From the NCBI RefSeq assembly GCF_009496155.1, contig NZ_WIJP01000006.1, positions 1 to 64,000 of the forward strand: a stretch of DNA of 64,000 bases, written 5' to 3'. Numbering within the stretch: the stretch's first letter is position 1; the number at the start of each line of letters is the position of its first letter. Position numbers and translations under genes: made by a program. The DNA comes from Streptococcus mitis. Its GTDB lineage: Bacteria > Bacillota > Bacilli > Lactobacillales > Streptococcaceae. The notes under the pieces were generated by a model, which ran no database searches, was not told the DNA's origin, and was given only the letters and a program-made list of their open reading frames with translations. Of this stretch, positions 8,346 through 19,054 are shown piece after piece.

Positions 8346-9095
8346 CTATAATTTAAAATCTTTTTCCTTACTAATTCTATTACTAGCCAATATAGTATAA
8401 ATTAAATAACCAACAAAAATAATAATAAAAATAACATTAATTTTTAATACAAAATAGAGATTTAACAAATTTGCGAACGCATGAAAGAGAATACAGTAGC
8501 CCACAGATTTCGTTTGACGGTAAAGAAGGCCTAAAACAAAACTTAAAAATAATGTATATATAAAAAATAAAATAAAAGAAAATCCTTGATGACTTTCTCC
8601 AACTATAAACCATAAAGGCAGATGCCAAATTCCCCAAATGGATCCTACAATCAAATTAGATTGCCAATAAGTATATTTTTTATCAAGTAACGGTTGTAAT
8701 ATTCCTCTCCATCCTAATTCTTCATGTCCACCACCAAAAAAAATTAGTTGTATAAAGAATAGTGGCATCAGATAAATTGACACTCCATTTAATTCTAAGG
8801 AAGATATAGAAAATAGTATCAAAATTGCTAACATATGAATAATGAAATAAATACTACTATTTTCTCTCTTATTAAATAAAAAATGTTTAAATTTTATATT
8901 TTTACTTTTCAAATAAGATCCACTTGCAATAGCTGGGCCAAGTGCACCAACTATATGTAATGTTCTCCCAATAAACGTCTCTAATCCCAAAATATTAAAT
9001 TGTGTAAATATAGTAAGAAGCCCCCAAGCTATATAAGTAATTCCAAATGTAAAACAAAGATAATTTTTCAAATCCTTTTTTTCAATTTCTGTCAT
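8346..9095 (-). CDS. CPBP-family intramembrane protease (CAAX/Abi)
   Basis: A 249-aa membrane protein with six to eight hydrophobic segments. The three conserved motifs are present: EELGWR (Glu125, Glu126, Arg130), GIWHLP (His158) and LFHAFAN (His205). The family are metal-dependent glutamate intramembrane proteases. In streptococci they are often linked to bacteriocin immunity or peptide maturation, but no peptide gene was found next to this one. The gene is clearly more AT-rich than its neighbours and is flanked by copies of the rlmCD tail, which points to acquisition. No ORF besides this one fits in the segment. Confidence 0.85.
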   Translation of the reverse strand: MTEIEKKDLKNYLCFTFGITYIAWGLLTIFTQFNILGLETFIGRTLHIVGALGPAIASGSYLKSKNIKFKHFLFNKRENSSIYFIIHMLAILILFSISSLELNGVSIYLMPLFFIQLIFFGGGHEELGWRGILQPLLDKKYTYWQSNLIVGSIWGIWHLPLWFIVGESHQGFSFILFFIYTLFLSFVLGLLYRQTKSVGYCILFHAFANLLNLYFVLKINVIFIIIFVGYLIYTILASNRISKEKDFKL

Positions 9096-9127
9096 TTTAT
9101 CTTCCTTATTGATTCATTCCAAGGTTT

Positions 9128-9177
9128 CTAAGCTTTAACGAGCAGAGCAACACACTCAACATAATGCGTCTGCGGGA
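9128..9177 (-). repeat. Divergent RlmCD/RumA tail remnant (copy C)
   Basis: On the minus strand this encodes VPQTHYVECVALLVKA and a stop. Compared with the RlmCD end ([17 protein letters not shown]) the core is conserved but the tail differs, so it looks like the end of a foreign RumA-type gene rather than a simple duplicate. It has no start and is not a gene by itself. Confidence 0.75.
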
Positions 9178-9197
9178 CTCAAAAGGTTTGGGGAACC

Positions 9198-9205
<8 letters not shown>
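9178..9205 (-). terminator. 11-bp hairpin after rlmCD
   Basis: Arms CTCAAAAGGTT/AACCTTTTGAG with a CCCC-containing loop overlap the region just after the rlmCD stop. No classical T run follows, so it may act as an mRNA-end hairpin or recombination-site structure rather than a strong terminator. Confidence 0.5.
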
Positions 9206-10577
<1,372 letters not shown>

Positions 10578-10587
10578 CTATTGGCCG

Positions 10588-10618
10588 ACAAAAAAGACGG
10601 CAACGTTACTGTTACCAT
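10588..10618 (-). terminator. Weak terminator after the DUF1002 gene
   Basis: Stem GGTAAC/GTTGCC followed by GTCTTTTTTG on the minus strand, in the gap before rlmCD. Confidence 0.6.
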
Positions 10619-10638
10619 CTATTATACCATGAAATTTC

Positions 10639-11613
10639 TTAAGAACCAAAACTCTTGAAGAAGTTGACAATGGCTTGCCAGAGGGAGCTTAAAAAGTTCC
10701 CGCCGTCCTCTATCGCCTTATCCGCATCAAAGTTAAGGTTGATATTTTTAAAACTGTCGCCAGCTTGTGAAACAATACTTTGTTTAAGGTCATTCAAGGT
10801 TTTAGTGAAATCTGCATTGCTGAGGATATCACTTTTTGAGAGATTTAAAGCAAAATTGATGATGATATTGATCTGGTTTCCTGTTATAATCTGATCAAGT
10901 TTGTAATTTTTTAAGGTATCTTCAACGATTTTACGGACATCTTCCTCTGTCAGATTTCCCTTACTTTCTTTAGCTTTGGCGAGTCCTGACTTGATATCGG
11001 CTAGGGCAACGTTTAATTTATTAGCATCATAGCCAGTTTTGTCCTTGTTTTCAGCATTGATATCTGACAAAGCCTTTAGCTCTTCTTGAGCCAAATCTTT
11101 ATTGGCTTGCGGCACCTTGGCTCCATTAGCTTCTAGCGAATAATAAATCCCGGCTAAGGCACTCTCACCTGTTACTGGAATGGGTGCTGCTACAGTGATT
11201 TTGGCGTGTTCCACACCCAAGGTTACTGCTGCATTTCGGTACATATCCTGCGTCACCTTAGTGATGTTTTCTGGTGTTTCAATCTTGACCTCAAGTGGTG
11301 ATTTGTCACCTAACTTTTGAATCTTGGCTGATGAATACAATTGTAAGCTAGAGTCATTGGCCACATTCATAATCTTAGAATAGACATCAGGTGTCATGGT
11401 CTTGAGTTCTTTGGTGTCTGTTGAGGCATTGTAGCCTAGTTTTTTAAGGGTTTGATTTTTTTGATCTTCAGACAATGATGAACCTAGGACATATTCAGGT
11501 TGGACATAGGTTTCATCAATGACTTTTTGAACATCAGTTGCTGCATGGGCGCTATTCATAGCTGTTACTGCCCACAAGACCGCAGCACTGGTCAGAAAAA
11601 GTTTCTTTCTCAT
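10639..11613 (-). CDS. Secreted DUF1002-family protein
   Basis: A 324-aa exported protein. The N-terminus MRKKLFLTSAAVLWAVT with an AHA|AT cleavage site near residue 24 is a typical signal peptide. The remainder matches the DUF1002 family (VLGSSLSEDQK near residue 43; a GESALAGIYYSL segment in the middle). A hydrophobic/aromatic C-terminus (SLWQAIVNFFKSF) may be amphipathic. It is the last gene of the run glyA-nucleoid protein-lysozyme-like-DUF1002, so a cell-envelope role beside the lysozyme-like protein is plausible. No activity is known for the family. Confidence 0.8.
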   Translation of the reverse strand: MRKKLFLTSAAVLWAVTAMNSAHAATDVQKVIDETYVQPEYVLGSSLSEDQKNQTLKKLGYNASTDTKELKTMTPDVYSKIMNVANDSSLQLYSSAKIQKLGDKSPLEVKIETPENITKVTQDMYRNAAVTLGVEHAKITVAAPIPVTGESALAGIYYSLEANGAKVPQANKDLAQEELKALSDINAENKDKTGYDANKLNVALADIKSGLAKAKESKGNLTEEDVRKIVEDTLKNYKLDQIITGNQINIIINFALNLSKSDILSNADFTKTLNDLKQSIVSQAGDSFKNINLNFDADKAIEDGGNFLSSLWQAIVNFFKSFGS

Positions 11614-11686
11614 AGGGAATTTCCTCCTTTACCTTTCTAGAGTAATATATCTATCTTAAAGAAAACTTATAACAAAAACACCTGGG

Positions 11687-12301
11687 CTAGCCAGATGTTG
11701 AAAAGAGAGTAAAAGTTTTGATGATGTAAAGGTTGAGTTGCACCTGTCTAGAATAATAATAGTTTCCTCCATTTACATAGAGTTCAGCACCGTGAAAAAT
11801 GGAAATGGGGTGAATATAACTATAAGTCTTTCCAGTGGTATTGCCAAGCAAGGGAGCAACCGTCTCACGAGAGTATTGTTTGGCCAGTGCTAGGGTGTTT
11901 TCCTTGCCATTTTGGGCGATAAAATCGATATAGGCAGGTCCAAAATTATAGGCTTGAACAGCCGTCCAGACATCCACCCCCTTCTTCTGGGCCAGATAGA
12001 GATTATCTGTCAGAGTTTGAACGCCTTGCCGAATGCTAGAGACATTATCATTGATGGTATTGGTGGAACCACTTGCAGACTCACTAGACTGCATAACATC
12101 ACCTTCTTTTCCTTTTGTTTCGGTATAAATCATAGCGAGCACAAGCTCTTCGTTTGCTGGGGTGTCTTTTTCACTCAAAATTTCTCGCACCATGGGTTGA
12201 TAGGTCATGACTTGCTTGACATCTTGGTGAACGCGGTAAGCTTTATAGCCAGCAAAAAGGAAGACTGCTAGTACAAGCACTCTTCGAATTCGTTTAAACA
12301 T
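11687..12301 (-). CDS. Membrane-anchored lysozyme-like (CwlT-type muramidase) protein
   Basis: A 204-aa protein with one N-terminal membrane anchor (about residues 8-22) and an outside domain like the Lysozyme_like family (PF13702). Glu61 in MIYTETKG is the expected catalytic acid. Later family marks are the GVQTLTDNL and [12 protein letters not shown] segments. It should cleave peptidoglycan glycan strands. Its ATG overlaps the TAA of the upstream gene by one base (TAATG), which implies translational coupling. The length fits a stand-alone muramidase lacking the NlpC/P60 domain of conjugative-element CwlT. Confidence 0.8.
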   Translation of the reverse strand: MFKRIRRVLVLAVFLFAGYKAYRVHQDVKQVMTYQPMVREILSEKDTPANEELVLAMIYTETKGKEGDVMQSSESASGSTNTINDNVSSIRQGVQTLTDNLYLAQKKGVDVWTAVQAYNFGPAYIDFIAQNGKENTLALAKQYSRETVAPLLGNTTGKTYSYIHPISIFHGAELYVNGGNYYYSRQVQLNLYIIKTFTLFSTSG

Positions 12302-13275
12302 TATTTACTTTGGATATCCTCGATATTTTTGATTAAGATAGAGTAGGTTCCATTATCATTTTGGATAAACTCAACAGACTCGGCGTCTTGATAGACGTTA
12401 TTGGGAACGATGAGCTCAATTCCATTTGACAAGGAGAGTTTTTGGTTTTCAAATTTCTTTAATTGGCGACTGGCATCAATTTCATCAAATTGAACAGGTT
12501 CTGGTACAGCTTCCTTGACTTGATCAATAAAGCTCAAACGAGCCGTCAGATTGTTATCAAAAAGGTCATTGGCCAATTTTTCTGGTGACAATTCATTGCT
12601 TTCTTCTAGGTTGTTGAAAATGGCTGATTTGACCTTAGATTGAAATTGAAAATCATCTGTGTTAAAAGTCTCAGCAATTCTCTGGGCCGTTTTTTCCAGC
12701 TCCTTGATAGATTTCTTAGGAGAAATCTTAGGAGCGACAGCAAGAAGATTATCTGAAAAATAGTTCAAAAAAGTCCCGTTGTACTTGATTCGTTTTTCAA
12801 TCAGATGGTACTTGCGACTCTGAAGATTGACCACCAAGGCCTCATCAGCCCCTGTTCCAAATCCAGGCAAGTTATTTTGAGTTAGCTTGATTGGATTATC
12901 AACTTCTCCACCGAGGTGGGTCAAGGTCTCCCGCAGGGCAATTCGTAAGAAAGCGAAATGTTCTACACCTTCTTTAGAAAATTGCACAAAAATCAAGTCA
13001 TTAGTCTTGAGATTTTCTGAAATACTGAACTCTTCTTTCCAGAGATTAGCCAGTGTTACCGAAGTCTCCAACAAATCGTCTGTGATGTGATTGAAGAAGG
13101 GATTTTCTTCTTCGAAAATCCCAGTCTTGGCTTCATCTGAATACACACGTTCAATTTTCTTGCGCAGGTATTCTTCGATTTTTGGAGTGATATTGAGAAA
13201 CTTATCCGCTAGAAATAGCTCGGTATCATCCGGGCTAAACTGATGGATAATGGCTTTCTTAATATAAATGTCCAT
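12301..13275 (-). CDS. 37-kDa nucleoid-associated protein family (NdpA/YejK-like)
   Basis: A 324-aa protein belonging to the nucleoid-associated family PF04245 (N-terminal [17 protein letters not shown]; central [18 protein letters not shown]-terminal [15 protein letters not shown]). The start at 13275 is chosen over an upstream in-frame ATG at 13308, because the longer form would overlap glyA, and GAGGAC lies before 13275. It starts seven bases after the glyA stop. The role is probably DNA binding in the cytoplasm; streptococcal members are not well studied. Confidence 0.8.
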   Translation of the reverse strand: MDIYIKKAIIHQFSPDDTELFLADKFLNITPKIEEYLRKKIERVYSDEAKTGIFEEENPFFNHITDDLLETSVTLANLWKEEFSISENLKTNDLIFVQFSKEGVEHFAFLRIALRETLTHLGGEVDNPIKLTQNNLPGFGTGADEALVVNLQSRKYHLIEKRIKYNGTFLNYFSDNLLAVAPKISPKKSIKELEKTAQRIAETFNTDDFQFQSKVKSAIFNNLEESNELSPEKLANDLFDNNLTARLSFIDQVKEAVPEPVQFDEIDASRQLKKFENQKLSLSNGIELIVPNNVYQDAESVEFIQNDNGTYSILIKNIEDIQSK

Positions 13276-13282
13276 AAAAGTT

Positions 13283-14539
13283 TTAGTCCTCGTATAATGG
13301 GAAGGCATCTGTCAATTCTTTAACTGCACTTCTCACTTCTTCTAAGACAGCTTCATTTTCTGCATTTTTAAGGGTTTTAATGATTAGTTCAGCCACTTTG
13401 CGACTTTCTTCTTCACCAAATCCACGTGCAGTAATGGCCGCAGATCCAATACGAATCCCACTTGTCTTGAATGGCGACAAGGTTTCGTATGGGATTGAGT
13501 TTTTATTTAGGGTAATATTGACTTCATCCAGCAAGTTTTGAGCAACTTTTCCGTTTTCTACAACCTTAGTCACATCAACAAGGAAGAGATGGTTTTCAGT
13601 CCCTCCAGAAATGATACGAAAATCAGGGTCTTGCAAGAAGACATCTGCCATAGCCTTGCTGTTCTTGATGACATTGGCAGCATATTCCTTGAAGGCTGGA
13701 TCCAAAACTTCTTTGAAGGAAACAGCTTTAGCCGCCACAACGTGCTCCAGAGGACCACCCTGAATACCAGGGAAAATAGCTGAATTGATTTTCTTAGCTA
13801 AGTCTTCATCATTGGTCAAAATCAAACCACCACGAGGTCCACGAAGGGTTTTGTGGGTCGTTGTTGTAGTGATATGAGCGTATGGCACTGGGCTTGGGTG
13901 AAGACCAGCTGCAACCAAACCAGCGATATGGGCCATATCCACCATAAGCTTCGCACCAACAGCATCAGCAATTTCACGGAATTTTGAAAAGTCGATAATT
14001 TGAGAATAGGCTGAAGCACCTGCTACAATCAGTTTTGGTTTTACTTCTTGGGCTTGTTTCAAAATAGCATCAAAGTCCAAGAGTTCGGTCTCAGGATCCA
14101 CACTATAAGAAACAAAGTTGTAGGTTTGACCAGAGAAGCTGACAGGAGCTCCGTGAGTCAAGTGACCACCTGCTGCCAAATCCATCCCCATAACGGTATC
14201 ACCAGGCTCAATCAAGGCCATGTAAGCTGCACAGTTAGCTTGACTTCCTGAGTGTGGTTGGACATTGGCAAATTTAGCACCGAAAATTTCTTTTGCGCGT
14301 TCAATGGCTAGAGTCTCTACCACGTCTACCACATCAGTTCCACCATAATAACGGCGTCCAGGGTAGCCTTCGGCGTATTTATTCGTCAAGATAGACCCTT
14401 GAGCTGCCATAACTGCCTTGGAAACCACGTTTTCCGAAGCAATCAACTCAATGTTGTTTTGTTGGCGTTCTTCTTCTTTGGAAATAGCATTCCAGAGATC
14501 AGCATCATATGCTTTAAAATCATCTTTGTCAAAAATCAT
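13283..14539 (-). CDS. glyA: Serine hydroxymethyltransferase
   Basis: A 418-aa PLP enzyme that converts serine and tetrahydrofolate to glycine and 5,10-methylene-tetrahydrofolate in the cytoplasm. The PLP lysine is Lys230 in [14 protein letters not shown], with DMAHIAG at 201-207 and an N-terminal [10 protein letters not shown] segment. It is full length. It lies in a tight minus-strand run and supplies one-carbon units; thymidine kinase heads the same run. No glycine riboswitch was seen in the 60-base gap before it. Confidence 0.97.
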   Translation of the reverse strand: MIFDKDDFKAYDADLWNAISKEEERQQNNIELIASENVVSKAVMAAQGSILTNKYAEGYPGRRYYGGTDVVDVVETLAIERAKEIFGAKFANVQPHSGSQANCAAYMALIEPGDTVMGMDLAAGGHLTHGAPVSFSGQTYNFVSYSVDPETELLDFDAILKQAQEVKPKLIVAGASAYSQIIDFSKFREIADAVGAKLMVDMAHIAGLVAAGLHPSPVPYAHITTTTTHKTLRGPRGGLILTNDEDLAKKINSAIFPGIQGGPLEHVVAAKAVSFKEVLDPAFKEYAANVIKNSKAMADVFLQDPDFRIISGGTENHLFLVDVTKVVENGKVAQNLLDEVNITLNKNSIPYETLSPFKTSGIRIGSAAITARGFGEEESRKVAELIIKTLKNAENEAVLEEVRSAVKELTDAFPLYED

Positions 14540-14598
14540 AGGTCTTCTCCTTTATAGTGTGACTGGTCCTTTAGTTTGTTTTACAACAAGAAAATAAA

Positions 14599-15030
14599 CT
14601 AAAAGATGCGAATAAACCGTTTCTGCACTTTATCACAAGTATAACCAACTTTTTCATAAAATGCATGAGCACCCAGACGATGATCGGCAGAGTTCAAGCG
14701 GATAAACCCATAACCGCGTCTTTTTGCTTCTTGTTCCAACCCTTGTAGTAAGCTTTTACCAATACCTTGACCTTGTACTTGAGGTGAAACTGCTAAGCCT
14801 AAGATGTTAAATCCTGCTTTAGAATAAAGGGATTCATAAACCTCAGCGTGGACATATCCAAGTAAGGCATGACTAGCTGCATCCTCATAGCCAAGTATAA
14901 AATGATGGGAATCCTGAGACAGTCTAGCAAGTTGACTAGCCGTTTCCCCTGGACTAAAAGAATAACCCAAAGCCTCTTGGTTAATCTCGCATATAGCATT
15001 TATATCTGTTTCTTGCAAATCTCTTAGCAT
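14599..15030 (-). CDS. GNAT acetyltransferase (RimI-like)
   Basis: A 143-aa GNAT enzyme. The acetyl-CoA loop VQGQGIGKSL (motif A) is clear, and the start MLRDLQETDINAI with LNSADHRLGAHAFYEKVGY near the end fits RimI-type proteins. I chose the ATG at 15030 because an AGGAGG site precedes it at six bases. A longer frame to 15069 would run into the upstream gene. It starts one base after the Sua5 stop. The neighbouring translation genes make an N-terminal acetyltransferase of a ribosomal or other protein plausible. Confidence 0.8.
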   Translation of the reverse strand: MLRDLQETDINAICEINQEALGYSFSPGETASQLARLSQDSHHFILGYEDAASHALLGYVHAEVYESLYSKAGFNILGLAVSPQVQGQGIGKSLLQGLEQEAKRRGYGFIRLNSADHRLGAHAFYEKVGYTCDKVQKRFIRIF

Positions 15031-15031
15031 C

Positions 15032-15637
15032 TCATTCCTCCTCAAAAGAAATCTCTGGCAACCGAGCAAGAATATCTTCTCGCTTAATGGCCCCTTGGCG
15101 TAAGATTTTCACCTTGTCTCCAGACAAATCCAAAATAGTCGAATCCTGTCCAGTTAGAAAAGCATCGTCTTCCAGCCCCAGAACCTCTTGGTCAAAATCC
15201 TCTAGAATTTGATTAAAGCTCACTCCACTTACCTGACCTGAGATATTGGCAGACGGTCCAATCAGAGGACCTGCCTCTCGAATCAAATCAAGGGTAACGG
15301 GATGACTAGGCATCCGAAATCCAACAGTTGCAAGACCAGAATTGACCCAATAGGGAACTCGGTCATTAGCTTCGAGAATAATGGTTAAGGGACCTGGTAA
15401 AAAGGTCTCTACAAGTTTTTGTAGATAAGTTGGCTGATTCTTAGAAAAGTGCAAGATGTCCTCTAGAGAGGCGATATTGAGGTTAAGCGCCTTAGCTCTT
15501 GGACGACGTTTGAACTGGTATACATGATCAACTGCTTTTTCGTCTAGAGCCTTGGCAAAAAGACCGTAAACTGTCTCAGTAGGCAGAACAACAGCCCCTC
15601 CCTTTTCTAATTCTTGTCTAATCTTGTTTATCATCAA
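15032..15637 (-). CDS. tsaC: Threonylcarbamoyl-AMP synthase (Sua5/YwlC/TsaC)
   Basis: A 201-aa enzyme that makes threonylcarbamoyl-AMP from threonine, bicarbonate and ATP, the first step of the t6A37 tRNA modification. The signature PTETVYGL (20-27), KRRPRAKAL and GPSANISGQ segments are present. The protein is the short form without the Sua5 C-terminal domain but somewhat longer than E. coli TsaC. Its start lies inside the prmC reading frame (20-base overlap), so translation is coupled. Confidence 0.9.
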   Translation of the reverse strand: MMINKIRQELEKGGAVVLPTETVYGLFAKALDEKAVDHVYQFKRRPRAKALNLNIASLEDILHFSKNQPTYLQKLVETFLPGPLTIILEANDRVPYWVNSGLATVGFRMPSHPVTLDLIREAGPLIGPSANISGQVSGVSFNQILEDFDQEVLGLEDDAFLTGQDSTILDLSGDKVKILRQGAIKREDILARLPEISFEEE

Positions 15638-16454
15638 CTACAACCATCCTATCTTGACCAAATTGGTCCTTGAGTGTTCGTACTCTTTTTTCAGGAAGGT
15701 ATTTCCTAAAAAGCTCAGGAACACTTTGACCTTGCTTGTATCCAATTTCAAGGTAAATCTTACCACCATCTTTGAGATAGTCCTTTGCATCTTCCGCAAT
15801 CCTACGGTAAATAGCTAGGCCATCCTCGTCTGCAAAGAGAGCTAGGTGAGGTTCCGAATGCAAAACATTCAAACCGACCTCTGACTCATCTTCACGAGAG
15901 ATATAGGGTGGATTGGAAACAATTATATCATATTTTTCAGAAATTTCTGTAAAACAGTCAGATTTTTTTAAAAATATTTGAAGATTTTGATTTTTAGCAT
16001 TTTCGCTAGCTAAATCTAAAGCATCTTGAGAAATATCTGCTGCTGTCACTGACCAATCTGGTCTAGCTTTTGCTAATGCAAGGGCAATGGCTCCACTTCC
16101 TGTTCCAATATCAAGAACCGAAAGATTTTCTTCATGATTTTCATCCAGAATAATCTCCACTAACTCCTCTGTCTCTGGACGAGGAATCAAAACCCGCTCA
16201 TCAACTTTTAACTGCATGCCATAAAAATCTGCATGACCGATGATGTACTGGGCTGGTTTATGAGCTGCTAATTTGTGGTAAATCTCTTCTACAAATAATT
16301 CTTCCTCTTTTGTCACTTCTTGCTGTAGGGCAAAAACGAAATCTGTAAAAGAAAGATTTTTCAGGCTACGATAGACAAAAGAGAGGCTTTCTGCTTCCTC
16401 TCCTTGTCTTATCAACTCTTCTTCAAAATCTGAAAATAATTGAGCTAATTTCAT
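15618..16454 (-). CDS. prmC: Release factor glutamine methyltransferase
   Basis: A 278-aa SAM enzyme that methylates the glutamine of the GGQ motif in release factors. SAM motif I is DIGTGSGAIA (115-124) and the catalytic NPPY is at 181-184. The N-terminal helical domain (1-80) recognises the release factor. It starts at the last base of the prfA stop region, so enzyme and substrate are made together. It is full length. Confidence 0.95.
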   Translation of the reverse strand: MKLAQLFSDFEEELIRQGEEAESLSFVYRSLKNLSFTDFVFALQQEVTKEEELFVEEIYHKLAAHKPAQYIIGHADFYGMQLKVDERVLIPRPETEELVEIILDENHEENLSVLDIGTGSGAIALALAKARPDWSVTAADISQDALDLASENAKNQNLQIFLKKSDCFTEISEKYDIIVSNPPYISREDESEVGLNVLHSEPHLALFADEDGLAIYRRIAEDAKDYLKDGGKIYLEIGYKQGQSVPELFRKYLPEKRVRTLKDQFGQDRMVVVDDKQD

Positions 16455-17533
16455 TATTTGTTTAATTCTTCTAATTTCTGTGTTTGGTCATAGAGCACCA
16501 AGGCGTCCACAACTTCATCCAATTTACCAGACAAGATGGTATCTAGTTTTTGGAGAGTTAAGCCGATACGGTGGTCTGTGACACGGTTTTGTGGGAAGTT
16601 ATAAGTACGAATCCGTTCTGAACGGTCACCAGTACCGATTGTTGACTTACGCTCAGCGTCTTGTTCGTCTTGTGCAATCTGAGCAAAGTGATCAGCAACA
16701 CGCGCACGGATGATTTTCATGGCTTTCTCACGGTTCTTCTGCTGAGTACGTTCTTCCTGCATCTCAACCTTGATATTGGTTGGCAAGTGAACGATACGAA
16801 CTGCTGTCGCAACCTTATTGACGTTCTGTCCACCAGCACCAGAGGCGTGATAGATGTCAACACGAAGGTCTTTTGGATCAATATCATATTCAACCTCTTC
16901 AACTTCAGGCATAACAAGCACTGTCGCTGTCGAAGTATGAACACGGCCTTGACTTTCTGTCACAGGGACACGTTGCACACGGTGGGCACCTGATTCGTAC
17001 TTGAGTTTAGAGTAGACTGACTGACCTGAAACCATGGCAACCACTTCTTTAAACCCACCGACACCATTCATAGAAGCTTCCATGACTTCAAAGCGCCAGC
17101 CTTGGGCTTCAGCATACTTTTGGTACATGGTTAAAAGGTCTCCAGCGAAAAGTGCTGCTTCATCACCACCAGCTGCTCCACGGATTTCTAGGATGATATT
17201 CTTGTCATCGTTTGGATCTTTAGGAAGGAGCAAGATTTTTAGTTTTTCTTCGTATTCTTCTTTTTCAGCCTTGGCATCTTTGAGTTCTTGCTTGGCCATT
17301 TCTTCCAAATCCGCATCTCCGCCTGATTCCTTAATCATCTCTTCAGCATCAACGATGTTTTGAAGGACTTGTTTGTATTCTCGGTAAGCCGTCACCGTAT
17401 CACGGCTTGAAGCTTCTTCTTTTGAAAGCTCCATGAAACGCTTGGTGTCAGAGACCACATCTGGGTCACTCAGCAATTCTCCTAATTCTTCATAACGGTC
17501 TTCTACAGCTTGTAGTTGATCATAGATGTTCAT
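16454..17533 (-). CDS. prfA: Peptide chain release factor 1
   Basis: A 359-aa class I release factor that reads UAA and UAG. The stop-codon recognition tripeptide PVT is at 190-192 (PxT is the RF1 form). The GGQ motif lies at 234-236 within [12 protein letters not shown], with Gln236 the target of PrmC. The gene overlaps prmC by one base. It is full length with a normal C-terminal domain. Confidence 0.97.
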   Translation of the reverse strand: MNIYDQLQAVEDRYEELGELLSDPDVVSDTKRFMELSKEEASSRDTVTAYREYKQVLQNIVDAEEMIKESGGDADLEEMAKQELKDAKAEKEEYEEKLKILLLPKDPNDDKNIILEIRGAAGGDEAALFAGDLLTMYQKYAEAQGWRFEVMEASMNGVGGFKEVVAMVSGQSVYSKLKYESGAHRVQRVPVTESQGRVHTSTATVLVMPEVEEVEYDIDPKDLRVDIYHASGAGGQNVNKVATAVRIVHLPTNIKVEMQEERTQQKNREKAMKIIRARVADHFAQIAQDEQDAERKSTIGTGDRSERIRTYNFPQNRVTDHRIGLTLQKLDTILSGKLDEVVDALVLYDQTQKLEELNK

Positions 17534-17542
17534 TTTTTCTCC

Positions 17543-18022
17543 TTATTTCTCAATTGTTAAATCATAGATTGCCACTACTTCGTTCTCGGATATTTCCCCA
17601 GTTTCTTTAAATCCATAACTGAGGTAACAAGATCTTGCATGTTCATTTTCTGGTTCATAAGACAACCAAAGTTTATTGGCTAAACCTGCTGGCGCTGTCC
17701 GAACATAGTCTAGCACATTATCCATTACTGGTTTAAAATATCCTTGATCTTGAAAATGCTTGTCAATCATGAAACGAAATAGTAAATAATTTCCATTACT
17801 AATTCCGATTTTTTTGTCATAAGCTAACATCGCAAAACCTATAATTGCATCATTATCATAAACTGCCAATGGAGCTACAAAATCTCCATTTTTAGTGTAG
17901 ACGTATGCTTCAGCTAAACTAATTGCGTTGGTTGCAATGAATTGTTTTTGATATTCCTTGACATCCAAATTCAAAACATCAAAATAATTTTCCATTGTAA
18001 CATCTCTTAGTTCAATTGTCAT
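17543..18022 (-). CDS. GNAT acetyltransferase, spermidine-acetyltransferase-like
   Basis: A 159-aa GNAT-fold protein. The N-terminus ([17 protein letters not shown]) and the central [28 protein letters not shown] and [13 protein letters not shown] segments are the four GNAT motifs. The motif A loop is degenerate (HFQDQGYF rather than QGxGxG/A). It resembles the BltD/SpeG-like group, so a polyamine or small amine is a possible substrate (inference). It overlaps the tdk end by 11 bases and precedes prfA by nine. Confidence 0.75.
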   Translation of the reverse strand: MTIELRDVTMENYFDVLNLDVKEYQKQFIATNAISLAEAYVYTKNGDFVAPLAVYDNDAIIGFAMLAYDKKIGISNGNYLLFRFMIDKHFQDQGYFKPVMDNVLDYVRTAPAGLANKLWLSYEPENEHARSCYLSYGFKETGEISENEVVAIYDLTIEK

Positions 18023-18611
18023 AGTTTTGCTCCTTGTTAGAGGTTATCATTGGCGCAAAATAATGTTTACGACAAACCGAGATATAGGTTTCATTGCCAC
18101 CAATCTGTATCTGCTCTCCATCATAAACGGGCAGTCCATCCTGTGTTCGCAAAACCATAGTCGCCTTTTTCTTACAATACTGACAGATGGTCTTAATCTC
18201 ATCGATTTTATCTGCTAAAAGCAAGAGGTATTTGGAACCTTCGAACAATTCATTGCGAAAGTCATTTTTCAAGCCAAAAGCCATGACAGGTATGTCTAAC
18301 TCATCAACAACACGAGCTAGATCGTAAACATGATGACGCTTAAGAAACTGGGCTTCATCGACCAACACACAGTAAGGTGTTTCTGGTAAATCACGGATAA
18401 ATCCAAAGATATCAGTCGTTTCCTCAATCGCAAGAGCAGGGCGTTTCATGCCAATCCGACTCGACACATAGCCAACACCGTCGCGAGTATCAAGAGCTGA
18501 GGTCATAATGACAACACCTTTTCCTTGCTCCTCATAGTTATAGGCCACTTTGAGAATCTCAATCGTCTTACCAGAGTTCATGGTCCCATAACGATAATAC
18601 AACTGTGCCAT
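18012..18611 (-). CDS. tdk: Thymidine kinase
   Basis: A 199-aa type II thymidine kinase for salvage of thymidine to dTMP. The P-loop GTMNSGKT is at 9-16, DEAQF lies in the middle, and a zinc-binding Cys set is given by CQYCKK and SVCRKHY in the C-terminal part. It heads the long minus-strand operon, with an extended -10 promoter upstream and a tautomerase gene transcribed away from it. Confidence 0.95.
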   Translation of the reverse strand: MAQLYYRYGTMNSGKTIEILKVAYNYEEQGKGVVIMTSALDTRDGVGYVSSRIGMKRPALAIEETTDIFGFIRDLPETPYCVLVDEAQFLKRHHVYDLARVVDELDIPVMAFGLKNDFRNELFEGSKYLLLLADKIDEIKTICQYCKKKATMVLRTQDGLPVYDGEQIQIGGNETYISVCRKHYFAPMITSNKEQNYDN

Positions 18612-18653
18612 GTTTCTTGCTTCACGTCCATTTCTAAATTTTTGCTACATTCT

Positions 18654-18682
18654 AGTATATCATAATTTTCTTAAGCTTTAAA
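18654..18682 (-). promoter_or_regulatory. Promoter of the tdk operon
   Basis: Extended -10 TGATATACT with a weak -35 TTTAAA at 17 bases. It is arranged back to back with the tautomerase promoter. Confidence 0.6.
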
Positions 18683-18692
18683 CGGCAAAATG

Positions 18693-18701
18693 TGGTAAAA
18701 T
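18693..18701 (+). promoter_or_regulatory. Extended -10 of the tautomerase gene
   Basis: TGGTAAAAT, an extended -10 box 34 bases before the start; the -35 is poor. Confidence 0.55.
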
Positions 18702-18734
18702 AGAAGAAATCAAAAACTAGTGGAGGAAGCTATT

Positions 18735-18917
18735 ATGCCATTTGTACGCATCGATTTATTTGAAGGACGCACGCTCGAGCAAAAGAAAGCTCTTGCTAAG
18801 GAAGTAACGGAAGCGGTTGTCCGCAACACTGGAGCCCCTCAATCTGCTGTCCATGTCATCATCAACGACATGCCAGAAGGAACTTACTTCCCACAAGGGG
18901 AAATGCGCACCAAGTAA
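18735..18917 (+). CDS. 4-oxalocrotonate tautomerase-like enzyme
   Basis: A 60-aa protein of the 4-OT superfamily. The start at 18735 gives MPFVRIDLFEGR, so the catalytic Pro becomes the N-terminal residue after Met removal. A GGAGGAAG ribosome site supports this start rather than the upstream in-frame one. Arg11-type and C-terminal INDMPEGTYFPQGE residues fit the DmpI/YwhB group. These are hexameric tautomerases with an unclear natural substrate in streptococci. A terminator follows directly. Confidence 0.9.
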   Translation: MPFVRIDLFEGRTLEQKKALAKEVTEAVVRNTGAPQSAVHVIINDMPEGTYFPQGEMRTK

Positions 18918-18920
18918 GCT

Positions 18921-18948
18921 AGCTTAAGCAGAATTGCTTAGGCTTTTT
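18921..18948 (+). terminator. Terminator of the tautomerase gene
   Basis: A ten-pair stem AGCTTAAGCA/TGCTTAGGCT followed by TTTTTC. Confidence 0.85.
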
Positions 18949-18968
18949 CAATCTCCAAGTAGCATCCA

Positions 18969-18997
18969 TTGAAGAAATAGCCTAAATTTGTTACAAT
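18969..18997 (+). promoter_or_regulatory. mnmE promoter
   Basis: -35 TTGAAG, 17-base spacer, -10 TACAAT. Confidence 0.7.
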
Positions 18998-19054
18998 TTG
19001 AAAAGAGACTTGGGAAAATTTCCAAGAAAAGAGCTATTAATTAAAGGAAATATT

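Noticed and set aside
14539..14600. Glycine riboswitch before glyA
   Set aside because: The gap is only about 60 bases, too short for the aptamer, and has no conserved parts.
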